Assembly (NCBI RefSeq): GCF_000686945.1
Contig: NZ_JMME01000017.1
Span: 1 to 63,867, forward strand
DNA: 63,867 nucleotides
Direction: 5' to 3'
Origin: Selenomonas sp. AE3005
GTDB lineage: Bacteria; Bacillota; Negativicutes; Selenomonadales; Selenomonadaceae
The notes below the pieces were generated by a model, which worked only from the letters and a program-made list of their open reading frames with translations, was not told where the DNA came from and did no database searches. The translations under genes were made by a program, and so were the position numbers. Of the stretch, positions 41,975 to 51,051 are shown piece by piece. Position 1 is the stretch's first letter; each line of letters opens with the position of its first letter.

Positions 41975-43152
41975 ACCGCCGCCTTATCTGCCTGTTCATC
42001 ATCAGGCTGCATACGGTCCGCATACTCCGGCTCGTCTTCAAAAATAATCGTTGGTGCCAGATAAAAGCCGTTAAACCGCGTTGCACTGACGCTGGTATAA
42101 GCGCCCATCTCCGTGACCAGAACCTTGTCCCCGATTTTAAGCTCCGGCGTCATAAAGTCACGATAAAGCACATCAATACCATCACAGCTCGGACCGCCGA
42201 ACGTTGCCGGCGTCTTTTTCCCCTTGCCAAAGCAGTGCAGCGGATATGTCCAATGGTCGTACATAATACCCGAAAAGCAGCCGTAAATCCCTTCGTCCAA
42301 AATATACCAGGGCTGTGCGCCGCGCTTTTTGGTGCCGATGACAGACGTCACCAGGTTTACAGCCGTACCGCACATATAACGGCCCGGTTCCGTCCATACC
42401 GCGGTATCGGGGAACAGACGGTCAATCTGCTTGTTGATGGCCTCCATCATCGCGGCCAAATCTACATTAAGACCTTCGGCTGCGGGGACAGGGAAACCGC
42501 CGCCAATGTCCAAATCCGTCAGCTGCATGCCCATTTCTGCAGCATCATCAAAGAGCTTGCGTGCCACCAGCAGCGCCTCTTCATAGGCGGCCGTAGACAG
42601 AGACTGGCTGCCCACGTGAAAACAGATACCAATGGCATGCAGGCCGGCAGCCTGTGCCTTTTGTAACAGCCCCAGAGCCTCTTCCACCGGCGCACCAAAT
42701 TTTGTATTTAAATCGACCAGGGCTTTATTATTGCGTACCGCAATCCGCACCAGTACGTCCGCACCGGGCACAGCCGCAGCCATCTTATCTATTTCTGATT
42801 CATCGTCAAAGGTAAAGCGGTGCACGCCAAAAGCCGCCGCGGCTTTAAGTCCTGCCCTGTCCTTTACCGGATTGGCATATATCATCTGTTCACCGCCGAC
42901 CCCGAGCTCATGGAGGATTTCCATTTCCCCGGCAGACGCCACATCAAAGTGAGAACCCAGTGCCGCCAATTTTTGCAGCACCTGCGGTGTCGGATTGGCC
43001 TTCATTGCGTAATACACCCCTGCCCTTGGCAGATGACGGCGCATAAACTGGTAGTTCTCCTCAACTTTGTCCAGCGATGCCACCAAAAACGGTGTCGGAT
43101 AACGCTCAGCCAGCGTATTCATTTCTTTCTCTGTCAATCTGAAGTTTTTCAT
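41971..43152 (-). CDS. ldc: lysine/ornithine decarboxylase, alanine-racemase-like fold
   Basis: 393 residues from MKNFRLTEKEM (43152); an in-frame ATG four codons earlier is less likely. PLP lysine in YYAMKANPTPQVLQ (about 51), HVGSQSLS, DIDGGFP-type DLDIGGGFPVPAAEG, EPGRYMCGTAVNLV, and the second-half Cys-Asp in GPSCDGIDVLYRD. Sequence and length match the S. ruminantium lysine/ornithine decarboxylase, which supplies cadaverine and putrescine for attachment to peptidoglycan and outer-membrane anchoring (established for that organism). Divergent from rpmB. Confidence 0.93.
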   Translation of the reverse strand: MKNFRLTEKEMNTLAERYPTPFLVASLDKVEENYQFMRRHLPRAGVYYAMKANPTPQVLQKLAALGSHFDVASAGEMEILHELGVGGEQMIYANPVKDRAGLKAAAAFGVHRFTFDDESEIDKMAAAVPGADVLVRIAVRNNKALVDLNTKFGAPVEEALGLLQKAQAAGLHAIGICFHVGSQSLSTAAYEEALLVARKLFDDAAEMGMQLTDLDIGGGFPVPAAEGLNVDLAAMMEAINKQIDRLFPDTAVWTEPGRYMCGTAVNLVTSVIGTKKRGAQPWYILDEGIYGCFSGIMYDHWTYPLHCFGKGKKTPATFGGPSCDGIDVLYRDFMTPELKIGDKVLVTEMGAYTSVSATRFNGFYLAPTIIFEDEPEYADRMQPDDEQADKAAV

Positions 43153-43331
43153 AACACAACCCATTCCGTATTTTATTTGAGATTAGGACCTAACCTTATC
43201 CCATAGTCGTATTTTATTATAAATTTATCTATTATACAATATAAAATAGTAATAAAAACCCGATTTGCACCATTGATTGCACCTTCTGCAAGATTTTCGG
43301 AAATAAATTTCGGCCTGTCAAGTAAAAATAC

Positions 43332-43360
43332 TTGCACCCCCTGCCTTTTTATGTTAGAAT
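43332..43360 (+). promoter_or_regulatory. rpmB promoter
   Basis: TTGCAC, 17-bp spacer, TAGAAT, 56 bp before the rpmB ATG. The -35 is weak. The 43153-43331 part carries several minus-strand TATAAT-like boxes for the decarboxylase gene, none with a clear -35. Confidence 0.5.
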
Positions 43361-43416
43361 ACCATTATTGTGTGTTAGGAGTGTTAGTGCTCCCACAGGT
43401 TAAGGAGGTGTAACAC

Positions 43417-43608
43417 ATGGCAAGTGTTTGCGAAATCTGCGCAAAAGGCGAACTGTCTGGCAACAATGTCAGCCATTCCCACCTGAAGACGAGACGTACT
43501 TGGAAGCCGAACATCCAGCGTGTACGCGCTGTTGTTGAAGGCGAAGTAAAACGTGTAAACGTCTGCACGCGTTGCCTGCGTTCTGGTAAGGTTCAGCGTG
43601 CCCTTTAA
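43417..43608 (+). CDS. rpmB: 50S ribosomal protein L28
   Basis: 63 residues. MASVCEICAKGELSGNNVSH carries one CxxC and VNVCTRCLRSGKVQRAL the second, the zinc-ribbon (C+) form of L28. THLKTRRTWKPNIQ-type core (SHSHLKTRRTWKPNIQ) is typical. AAGGAGG ribosome site. Single-gene unit with promoter and terminator. Confidence 0.97.
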   Translation: MASVCEICAKGELSGNNVSHSHLKTRRTWKPNIQRVRAVVEGEVKRVNVCTRCLRSGKVQRAL

Positions 43609-43644
43609 TTTGCGCATAAATATCACCAAAAGCTGATATATCAT

Positions 43645-43682
43645 AAAATAACCCTATCGCGGTTGGCGGTAGGGTTATTTTA
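43645..43682 (+). terminator. terminator of rpmB
   Basis: AAAATAACCCTA and TAGGGTTATTTTA form a 12-bp stem with an A/T-rich flank on both sides. Confidence 0.8.
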
Positions 43683-43743
43683 TTGCTTTTAGCCACGGAA
43701 ATGTTGTATTATATGTATATATTTTTACGAAAGACGGACGCCT

Positions 43744-44727
43744 ATGAACACTAAAGATAATTTCATGCTGGTAAAGAACCAGCGCGTGGCTGCCAATCAA
43801 CGGCTCTCAGCCAAGGCCAAACGCCGGCTGGAAAAGGCCAAGGCCGACAATACACTCAAAGCCTATGCCTGCGACTGGAACGATTTTGCTGACTGGTGTC
43901 AGTATCACGGGGAACGCGACCTGCCTGCAGCCCCGGAAACCATTGTCAACTACATAAACGACCTGGCAGATGATGCCAAGGCCAACACCGTTTCGCGGCG
44001 CATTACGGCCATTTCCGAAAACCATATTGCCGCCGGTTACGGCAAAAACAACCCGGCCAAGGACGGCATGGTACGCGCCGCCATGGCCGCCATACGCCGC
44101 GAAAAGGGAACCTTCCAGCGTGGCAAGTCCCCCATTCTCATGGAAACCCTCTACCTGCTGGCCGATTGTTTCGACGAAGAAAGCCTGACCGGCCTGCGCG
44201 ACAAAGCGCTCATTTTTCTGGGTTTTGCCGGGGCGTTCCGCCGGTCAGAACTCGTAAGTGTCCAACGCGAGGAACTTACCTTCACCACGCAGGGGCTTGT
44301 CATCTTCATTCCCAAGGCCAAAGGAGACCAGCTGGGGCATGGTTCCAACATTGCCATTCCCTATGCGCCTGACCCGGAAATCTGCGCCGTACGGGCCCTG
44401 CAAAAATATCTTGATGCCGCCCGTATTTCACATGGCCCCATCTTCCGCCCCATCACCAAGGCGCAAAGCCTGCGTGATGTGCAGTTATCCGACAAGTCCG
44501 TGGCCTTGATTGTCAAGAAATACGCCGGTCTGGCCGGACTTGACCCCCGGCAGTTTGCCGGGCACAGCCTGCGCCGCGGCTTTGCCACCAGTGCTGCCCA
44601 GCATGATATCGACGCCCTGACCATCATGCGGCAGACACGTCACAAATCCGAAAAAATGGTCCATCGCTACATCGAACAGGGCAATATCTTTAAAGACAAT
44701 GCGCTCAGCCGCATGTATAAGAAATAA
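43744..44727 (+). CDS. orphan tyrosine recombinase/integrase
   Basis: 327 residues. N-terminal SAM-like core-binding domain (NTLKAYACDWNDFADWCQYH, about 38-110) and catalytic domain. Arg is in GFAGAFRRSELVSVQREEL, HSLRRGFATSAAQ gives H-x-x-R, and TRHKSEKMVHRYIEQG gives the box with the Tyr nucleophile. It resembles XerC-like or orphan chromosomal recombinases. The ribosome site before ATG 43744 is weak. No att repeats or accessory genes are visible nearby, and both flanks are core genes. Confidence 0.85.
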   Translation: MNTKDNFMLVKNQRVAANQRLSAKAKRRLEKAKADNTLKAYACDWNDFADWCQYHGERDLPAAPETIVNYINDLADDAKANTVSRRITAISENHIAAGYGKNNPAKDGMVRAAMAAIRREKGTFQRGKSPILMETLYLLADCFDEESLTGLRDKALIFLGFAGAFRRSELVSVQREELTFTTQGLVIFIPKAKGDQLGHGSNIAIPYAPDPEICAVRALQKYLDAARISHGPIFRPITKAQSLRDVQLSDKSVALIVKKYAGLAGLDPRQFAGHSLRRGFATSAAQHDIDALTIMRQTRHKSEKMVHRYIEQGNIFKDNALSRMYKK

Positions 44728-44766
44728 AAATGCTGTGCAAGCTACTAAAGCCTGCACAGCATTTTT
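44726..44766. terminator. terminator shared by the recombinase gene and ribF
   Basis: AAAAATGCTGTGCA and TGCACAGCATTTTT form a perfect 14-bp stem between the two convergent stops. Confidence 0.85.
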
Positions 44767-45689
44767 CAGTATTGCCAGTAGTTCCTGGCCTTTTCTTTAT
44801 CTTTTTTTATCTGTCTGACGAGCTGTTCCACACCATCGAATTTCACTTCGTCACGGAGTTTTGCCAAAAACTCCACGGCGATAAGCATGTCGTAGATATT
44901 GCCGCTGAACGCGTCGATATTCACTTCAATGCGGCGGTTACAGCCCTTGAAGGTGGGATTATTGCCGATATTGGCCACGCCGTTATAATGCTTTCCCTGA
45001 TAGGTTACGCCCACAGCATAAACCCCATTGGGCAGCATGACGCGCTGCTCGCTGATAGCCAGGTTAGCCGTTGGAAAGCCGATAACTCTCCCCCGTTCGT
45101 CACCATGAATGACGCGTTCTATCACCGTAAAAGGATAGCCTAAAAAGTCACTGGCCGTCTGCAAATCACCCTCAGACAGCAGTTTGCGGATACGCGTGGA
45201 GCTGACCGGCCGGCCATCACGCAGAACAGCCGGGCAAATTTCGGCCGTAAAGCCGTATTCCAGCCCCGAACGCATTAGCATTCGCTGCGTGCCCTTGCCC
45301 TTGTTGCCAAAGGTATAGTTTGGGCCTGTCACCACATAATAAGGTGCCAGATTCTGCCGCAAAAGCTCCAAAAACTCCTCCGGCCGGCGGCTGGCAAATT
45401 CCTTGGTAAAAGGAATAGAGATTAGTATATCTACCCCCAGCTCCGCCAGACGCTGTTCACGCAGGCTGTTATTGCCTATCTGTGGCGGCAGGGCCTGCGG
45501 TGCCAACACCGACAAAGGGTGATTGCTGAAGGTAAAGACCACTGACCGGCCGTCAATTGTACGGGCCAGTTCCACCGCACGGCGGATAATGCTCTGATGG
45601 CCGATATGCACGCCGTCAAACATGCCCAAGGCCACCGTCAGACGGGGATATTTTTTTGTCAAATCTGTCAGTTTGTTATATACTTCCAT
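44766..45689 (-). CDS. ribF: bifunctional riboflavin kinase/FMN adenylyltransferase
   Basis: 307 residues. N-terminal adenylyltransferase with ALGMFDGVHIGHQSIIRRAV (HxGH), YYVVTGPNYTFGNKGKGTQR and ISSTRIR-type SSTRIRKLLSEGD. C-terminal flavokinase with RVIGFPTANLAISEQRVML, PNGVYAVGV and ANIGNNPTFKG. It makes FMN and FAD from riboflavin, linking to the rib operon downstream. Last gene of the rimP-ribF operon. Confidence 0.96.
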   Translation of the reverse strand: MEVYNKLTDLTKKYPRLTVALGMFDGVHIGHQSIIRRAVELARTIDGRSVVFTFSNHPLSVLAPQALPPQIGNNSLREQRLAELGVDILISIPFTKEFASRRPEEFLELLRQNLAPYYVVTGPNYTFGNKGKGTQRMLMRSGLEYGFTAEICPAVLRDGRPVSSTRIRKLLSEGDLQTASDFLGYPFTVIERVIHGDERGRVIGFPTANLAISEQRVMLPNGVYAVGVTYQGKHYNGVANIGNNPTFKGCNRRIEVNIDAFSGNIYDMLIAVEFLAKLRDEVKFDGVEQLVRQIKKDKEKARNYWQY

Positions 45690-45699
45690 GATTTTCCGT

Positions 45700-46599
45700 T
45701 CACCGCCCTATTACCTTCACCGGGAAAAGTTCTGCCTTTTCCGCATCATAGCGGCCAATACCGATAAAGTGCCCATCAGCATAAACACGCAGGGCCGGCG
45801 TCTCCGCCGTAAAGTTCCGTACGGTACTGGAAAGGCCGTTGCAAAACGCCTTTTCCCGCTTAGGATTTAAATCAAAACGCTGCATACCGCTCAGGAACTC
45901 ATCAGGCGGCAACAGGGCTGATGCCCCCTGCGCTGCCAGTTCTTCCAAGGTCAGCGCCTGCTCAGCCGAAAAATCTCCCACGCGCCGTCTGAGCAGAAAA
46001 GCCATGGTAGCCGGAACCGACAGCGCCGTGCCGATATCCTGACACAGGCTGCGAATATAGGTTCCCTTGCTGCAATCCACATCAATGAGCATGGTATCAC
46101 CTGCGTAGCGCAGGAGCTGCAGGCGGTGAATCATGACCTCACGCTTGGGAATCTCCACCGTCTGACCGGCCCGCAGCAGGTCGCAGGCCCGGCGGCCATT
46201 GATTTTAATGGCCGAATGCGCCGGCGGCCGTTGGGTGATTTTCCCCTGAAACCTGGCTAAAGCATTCTCCAGCGTTGACAGGTCAAATTTGGGCAGGTCA
46301 GTCTGACAAGTCAAAACCTTACCCGTATCATCACCGCTGTCAGTGGCAATGCCCAGCCGCACCTCAGCGCGGTAGGTCTTGTCAGCCATCTCCATGTACT
46401 CGATAAGCCGGGTTGCCGTGCCCACAGCTACCGGCAATACACCGGCAGCCGCCGGGTCCAGGGTGCCGGCATGCCCTACCTTTTTCGTATGGAGCACGCG
46501 GCGCACATAGCCCACCACATCATGAGAGCTCATGCCGGGAGGTTTTAAGATATTCAAAAAACCGCTTAGTACCGGACCTGCCGGTGCCGCAGCCGTCAC
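45700..46599 (-). CDS. truB: tRNA pseudouridine-55 synthase
   Basis: 299 residues. FLNILKPPGMSSHDVVGYVR, catalytic Asp in GHAGTLDPAAAGVLPVAVGT (about 46), KTYRAEVRLGIATDSGDDTG, and a C-terminal PUA domain (ALRVYADGHFIGIGRY). Start overlaps the nrnA stop by 4 nt. Confidence 0.96.
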   Translation of the reverse strand: MTAAAPAGPVLSGFLNILKPPGMSSHDVVGYVRRVLHTKKVGHAGTLDPAAAGVLPVAVGTATRLIEYMEMADKTYRAEVRLGIATDSGDDTGKVLTCQTDLPKFDLSTLENALARFQGKITQRPPAHSAIKINGRRACDLLRAGQTVEIPKREVMIHRLQLLRYAGDTMLIDVDCSKGTYIRSLCQDIGTALSVPATMAFLLRRRVGDFSAEQALTLEELAAQGASALLPPDEFLSGMQRFDLNPKREKAFCNGLSSTVRNFTAETPALRVYADGHFIGIGRYDAEKAELFPVKVIGR

Positions 46600-47546
46600 G
46601 ATTCAGCCTCCAGCACCTGCATAATGGCGTTTATGAGCTCCATCCGTGCCTCGGCGCAATTTTTTTCAATGGTACAGCCAGCGGCACGCACATGACCGCC
46701 GCCGCCAAACTGCAGGGCAATCTTCGTTACATCAAGTCCCTTGGAACGCAGGCTTACACGGCAGAGATTTGGTTCCTTTTCCTTCAGAGTGAAAGCAATA
46801 TCCACGCCCTCAATCACGCGCACCATGCCGATAAGCCCCTCGGGGGCGTCGTATTCCTGCATTGTCGCATAATCCAGGCAGGCACCGGCCACGCGGCCGC
46901 CGGCCAGCAGTTCAATTTTCTGCATGCCGACAGCCAGACTCTGCACCTCGGCAAAAGGCCGCTGCTCCAACGCCTCGGAAATGAGATTGGGTTCAGCGCC
47001 CCAGGCCAGCAGGTCAGCTGCCGCCAGCATAGTTTTGGGCGTAGCATTGGAGAATCTGAACCAGCCCGTATCTGTAGCCAGTCCCATATAAAGGCACATG
47101 GCCATATCGCGGTTGCCATCGACACCCAGTTCACCAATCAACTGATAAATTATTTCTGCAGCGGCGGCTGCCTTTCCATCGAGATAGAGCTTAGCGGCCT
47201 GACCGTCATTGGTAACATGATGGTCAATATTAAGGACAGGGGCTGTGCAAAGCTCAGCCACCCTGCCAATCCTGTCCAGACTCACATCTACTGCCACCAG
47301 CAGGTCAGCAGGAATGTTTTGTCCGTCCACAGGTTTCCCTATAAGCTCATATCCCGGCAGCACAGAAAATGCTGCCGGGATATCATCATCGATGAAAACC
47401 TGCACGTCTTTGCCCAAAGCCCGCAGCGCATGTGCCAGGCCCAGCGAACTCCCAATGGCATCGCCATCGGGATTCACATGAGCGGTGATGACAATACGCT
47501 GTTTAGCTTTCAGCTCCGCTGCCGTTTCCTTCAATGAAATTTGCAT
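46596..47546 (-). CDS. nrnA: DHH-family nanoRNase/pAp phosphatase
   Basis: 316 residues from ATG 47546 (GAGGAG upstream; the frame is open 13 codons further). Motifs VITAHVNPDGDAIGSSLGLA, LVAVDVSLDRIG, LNIDHHVTNDG (DHH) and the DHHA1 end GGGGHVRAAGCTI. It degrades very short RNAs and dephosphorylates pAp (family knowledge). Between rbfA and truB as in many Firmicutes. Confidence 0.93.
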   Translation of the reverse strand: MQISLKETAAELKAKQRIVITAHVNPDGDAIGSSLGLAHALRALGKDVQVFIDDDIPAAFSVLPGYELIGKPVDGQNIPADLLVAVDVSLDRIGRVAELCTAPVLNIDHHVTNDGQAAKLYLDGKAAAAAEIIYQLIGELGVDGNRDMAMCLYMGLATDTGWFRFSNATPKTMLAAADLLAWGAEPNLISEALEQRPFAEVQSLAVGMQKIELLAGGRVAGACLDYATMQEYDAPEGLIGMVRVIEGVDIAFTLKEKEPNLCRVSLRSKGLDVTKIALQFGGGGHVRAAGCTIEKNCAEARMELINAIMQVLEAES

Positions 47547-47550
47547 ATAT

Positions 47551-47937
47551 TTACTCCTCAGAGGCTGCCCCGGTGTCTTTGGCACCTTCTTCAGCCTTGA
47601 TTTTTAAGAGCAGTTCCTGGATATGCGCACTGTAATCCAGCGACTTATCCAAAGCAAAGCTCAATTCCGGGGTAACACGCAGGCGAATACGCTTGCCGAT
47701 TTCCCGGCGGATAAAGCCCAGGGAGCTGTTAAGTCCTTTCCAGCAGTCCTCAACCTGCTTTTCACTGCCCATCAGACTCACATATACTTTGGCCTCGCGC
47801 AAATCTCCCGTGCATTCCACGGAAGTTACGGTAACAAAACCAATACGGGGATCTTTGAGCTCCCTTAAGATAATCTGGCTGATTTCCTGTTTCATCAGCT
47901 CCTGCACTTTTTCCACACGCAGCTGTCCCACAGTCAC
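47551..47937 (-). CDS. rbfA: ribosome-binding factor A
   Basis: 128 residues. RVEKVQELMKQEISQIILRE, LKDPRIGFVTVTSVECTGDL, REAKVYVSLMG and LRVTPELSFALDKSLDYSAH. KH-type fold that helps late 30S maturation. Lies 28 nt after infB. Confidence 0.95.
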   Translation of the reverse strand: MTVGQLRVEKVQELMKQEISQIILRELKDPRIGFVTVTSVECTGDLREAKVYVSLMGSEKQVEDCWKGLNSSLGFIRREIGKRIRLRVTPELSFALDKSLDYSAHIQELLLKIKAEEGAKDTGAASEE

Positions 47938-47965
47938 GCACCTCCTTCTACTTTTATCTCAGTCA

Positions 47966-50422
47966 TTATTCCTCGTTTTCTTTGGCTGCCCGGGCCTCGG
48001 CCTCTGCCTGACGCTTTCTGGCGGCCTCTTTGTTGGCCTCGTTGATATCCGTGGCAATTTCTTCCATAGTATAGGCCTCGATGATATCGCCTTCCTTGAA
48101 ATCACGGTAATCGATAATGGAAATACCGCATTCGTAACCGGCAGCTACTTCCTTCACCTCATCCTTGAAACGGCGCAGGGAGTCGATTTCACCATCGAAC
48201 ACTTCGATATTGTCGCGGATAATACGAATCTTGGAGTTGTTGTGAATCTTGCCTTCGAGAACGTAGGAACCGGCAACCAGTGCCTTGGAGAATTTCATGA
48301 CCTGACGGATTTCTACGCGGCCCTGAATAACTTCCTTGTACTTCGGCTTAAGCATACCGCTCATAGCGTCCTTAACATCGTTAAGGGCGTCATAGATAAC
48401 GCGGTAAGTACGGATATCTACATCTTCGGTGTCAGCTACACGGCGCGCATTGGCGTCCGGACGGACGTTGAACGCGATGATGATAGCGTTGGCAGCGGAG
48501 GCCAGCATAACGTCGGATTCGTTTACAGCACCTACGCCGGAATGCACAACGCTGACGCGGACTTCGTCGTTCTTGTTGAGCTTTAAGAGCGAACCGCAGA
48601 GAGCCTCGACAGAACCCTGTACGTCGGCCTTAACCACGATGTTAAGGTCTTTGATTTCGCCTTCCTGAATCTGATGGAACAGGTCATCGAGGGAAACCTT
48701 CTTGCTCTTGATGAGGTTGGTGCGCTGACGTTCTACGCGGGCCTCAGCAATAGAACGGGCCTGTTTTTCTTCGAGTACGGCCAGAATATCACCGGCGGCC
48801 GGTACATCGTTCAGACCGAGAATCTCAACCGGCACGGACGGACCAGCCTTCTTGACGTTGTTGCCACGGTCGTCCACCATAGCGCGGACCTTACCATAGG
48901 TCGTACCGCAGACTACGGAATCACCGATACGCAGGGTACCGTTCTGTACGAGTACCGTTGCTACCGTACCACGGCCCTTATCGAGTTTAGCCTCGATGAT
49001 TACACCACGGGCGTCGCGGTTCGGGTTGGCTTTGAGTTCTTCGACTTCAGCCACGAGCAGGACGTTTTCCAGAAGGTCATCAATACCAATCTGCTGCTTG
49101 GCCGATACCGGAACCATAATGGTGTCGCCGCCGTACTCTTCCGGTACGAGGCCATGTTCCATGAGTTCCTGTTTCACACGGTCCGGATTAGCACCCGGCT
49201 TATCAATCTTGTTGACAGCCACGATAATGGGCACGTTAGCGGACTTGGCATGGTTGATAGCCTCGATGGTCTGCGGCATAACACCGTCATCAGCAGCCAC
49301 TACGAGGATAGCGATATCCGTAATCTGGGCACCACGGGCACGCATAGCCGTGAACGCCTCATGGCCCGGCGTATCGAGGAATACAATCTTCTTGCCCTTG
49401 CAGTTTACCTGATAAGCACCGATGTGCTGGGTAATACCGCCGGCCTCGTGTGCCGATACATGCGTGTTGCGGATACTGTCGAGCAGGGAGGTCTTACCAT
49501 GGTCAACATGGCCCATAACGGTAACCACCGGCGGACGCAGTTTCAAGGACTTCGGGTCATCCTCGATTTCGGGGATTTCCGTCGGGTCTGCATCAGGTGG
49601 CAATTCTTCACAGGTAACACCGAACTCGGAGGCTACGAGAGCAGCCGTATCATAGTCGATTTCCTGGTTGATGGTAGCCATTACACCCATCATAAAGAGT
49701 TTCTTCACCACTTCAGCGGCGGTGTAGCTCATCTTGGAGGCCAGGTCCTTAACGGCAATCATTTCCGGCAGCTTGATGTGTTTCGGACGGGCGATTTCCA
49801 TCTTCGGTGCCGGCTGCTGGCCGCCGCGCTTGTTGTTACGGCCCTTGCCGCCACGGCGGTCATTACGGCCGCCATTGCGTTCATTACGGTCGTTGCGGTC
49901 GTTTCTGTCATTACGGCCGCCCCGGTCGTTCTTGCCGCCACGACGCTCATTTCTGTCATTGCGCTCATTACGGTCGTTGCGCTCGTTTTTGTTGCGGTCA
50001 TTGCGGCTGCCACGCTCTACTCTGTCGCTGTTGCGGTCGCTGCGTTCAACACGCTCGCTGCGGTCATTTCTGTCATTGCTGCGCTCGCTGCGTGCCGGAC
50101 GGTCATTATGACCTTCGCTTTTGGGCGCACTCTTGCGCTGGCTGTCACCATTATGATGATTCTTTTCCCCAGCCGGTTTCTTCGGAGCTGCGTCCTTTAC
50201 CTGTACCTGCTCCTGGGCTTTCGGTTTGACTTCTTTGGCCGGAGCCTTGGCTGCCGGTTTCGTATCTTTATTATAATGCTTCATCAGGGCCTCACGTTCT
50301 GCCTCCCCAACGCTGCTAAAATTATTCTTTACAGCGAAATTAGCCTTACGCAGTACTTCTAAGACTTCTTTCGTTTCTTTATTGAATTCTTTGGCCAATT
50401 CATAAACTCTCATATTGGACAT
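47966..50422 (-). CDS. infB: translation initiation factor IF-2
   Basis: 818 residues from ATG 50422 (GGGGG 7 nt upstream). N-terminal IF2-N domain [21 protein letters not shown] charged linker of about 90-210 consists of dense Arg/Asn/Asp/Glu/Gly repeats ([11 protein letters not shown] type). A second IF2-N precedes the GTPase: [43 protein letters not shown]. Domains II-IV include the fMet-tRNA binding C2 end. The repeated linker creates long spurious open frames on the other strand. Confidence 0.97.
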   Translation of the reverse strand: MSNMRVYELAKEFNKETKEVLEVLRKANFAVKNNFSSVGEAEREALMKHYNKDTKPAAKAPAKEVKPKAQEQVQVKDAAPKKPAGEKNHHNGDSQRKSAPKSEGHNDRPARSERSNDRNDRSERVERSDRNSDRVERGSRNDRNKNERNDRNERNDRNERRGGKNDRGGRNDRNDRNDRNERNGGRNDRRGGKGRNNKRGGQQPAPKMEIARPKHIKLPEMIAVKDLASKMSYTAAEVVKKLFMMGVMATINQEIDYDTAALVASEFGVTCEELPPDADPTEIPEIEDDPKSLKLRPPVVTVMGHVDHGKTSLLDSIRNTHVSAHEAGGITQHIGAYQVNCKGKKIVFLDTPGHEAFTAMRARGAQITDIAILVVAADDGVMPQTIEAINHAKSANVPIIVAVNKIDKPGANPDRVKQELMEHGLVPEEYGGDTIMVPVSAKQQIGIDDLLENVLLVAEVEELKANPNRDARGVIIEAKLDKGRGTVATVLVQNGTLRIGDSVVCGTTYGKVRAMVDDRGNNVKKAGPSVPVEILGLNDVPAAGDILAVLEEKQARSIAEARVERQRTNLIKSKKVSLDDLFHQIQEGEIKDLNIVVKADVQGSVEALCGSLLKLNKNDEVRVSVVHSGVGAVNESDVMLASAANAIIIAFNVRPDANARRVADTEDVDIRTYRVIYDALNDVKDAMSGMLKPKYKEVIQGRVEIRQVMKFSKALVAGSYVLEGKIHNNSKIRIIRDNIEVFDGEIDSLRRFKDEVKEVAAGYECGISIIDYRDFKEGDIIEAYTMEEIATDINEANKEAARKRQAEAEARAAKENEE

Positions 50423-50442
50423 CAATCCACCCCCGAATTATT

Positions 50443-50763
50443 TCATAGTGATTCCTCCATCAGCTGGCGGAGTTTTTTCGCAAAACCTTCATCCGTCAAA
50501 GCGGCGACGGCACGAAATTCCTTGCCCAGACAAGCGCCCAGGCTCTCACGGTCAAGCGCCTCGGCATAGGGAATCGCATATTTATCTGCTAAATTTTTAA
50601 AGTTCTTTTTGCTTTCCTCAGCGGCATCACCAGCCAGGAGCACAAACACTGCCTGTTTTTTCTTCATGGCCTGTTCCACAACAAAGGCACCGGAAACAAT
50701 GCGGTTAGCCCGCTGTGCCATGCTCAGCAAATTGGTAATGCGCTGTTCATTTGTAATCGCCAT
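50443..50763 (-). CDS. ylxQ: L7Ae-family ribosomal-like protein YlxQ
   Basis: 106 residues. RITNLLSMAQRANRIVSGAF followed by VVEQAMKKKQAVFVLLAGDA is the L7Ae/L30e fold, with YAIPYAEALDRESLGACLGK. An RNA-binding protein in the nusA-infB operon. Neighbours and spacing (2 nt after ylxR) agree. Confidence 0.9.
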   Translation of the reverse strand: MAITNEQRITNLLSMAQRANRIVSGAFVVEQAMKKKQAVFVLLAGDAAEESKKNFKNLADKYAIPYAEALDRESLGACLGKEFRAVAALTDEGFAKKLRQLMEESL

Positions 50764-50765
50764 AC

Positions 50766-51050
50766 TTAGCCCTCAGTATCACTTGCTAAAGCGTCTAACT
50801 GCTGCTCTAAGAGGTCATATACAGACACATCAATCTGGCTTTTAAAGGAACGCTCCAGCCCCCGGCTCTTGCGCGCGGCGGTAAAGCATTCCTGACGCGG
50901 ACAGATATAGGCACCCCGGCCGGGCTTTTTCCCCGTGGCGTCCACGGAAAATTCCCCTTCAGGGCTGCGCACGATACGGATGAGGTCCCGTTTGGACTTT
51001 ACTTCCTGGCACCCCAGGCACATCCGCTGCGGAATCTTCTTGGTTTTCAC
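50766..51050 (-). CDS. ylxR: YlxR family RNA-binding protein (RnpM type)
   Basis: 94 residues from GTG 51050, which has AGAAGG 8 nt upstream inside the nusA end. The frame is open 11 codons earlier. IPQRMCLGCQEVKSKRDLIR, then GKKPGRGAYICPRQECFTAA (GRGAYxC). Homologues bind RNase P RNA. One base separates its start from the nusA stop. Confidence 0.92.
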   Translation of the reverse strand: MKTKKIPQRMCLGCQEVKSKRDLIRIVRSPEGEFSVDATGKKPGRGAYICPRQECFTAARKSRGLERSFKSQIDVSVYDLLEQQLDALASDTEG

Positions 51051-51051
51051 C

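Noticed and set aside
49860-50110. Short tandem repeats that could suggest a CRISPR or VNTR array
   Set aside because: They are codon repeats for Arg/Asn/Asp in IF-2, with no constant repeat plus unique spacer layout. No CRISPR array is visible in the window.
48674-50362. 562-codon open frame on the plus strand
   Set aside because: Antisense to infB. It arises from the biased codons and repeats of the IF-2 gene, and its product is a run of low-complexity Val/Ala/Ile.
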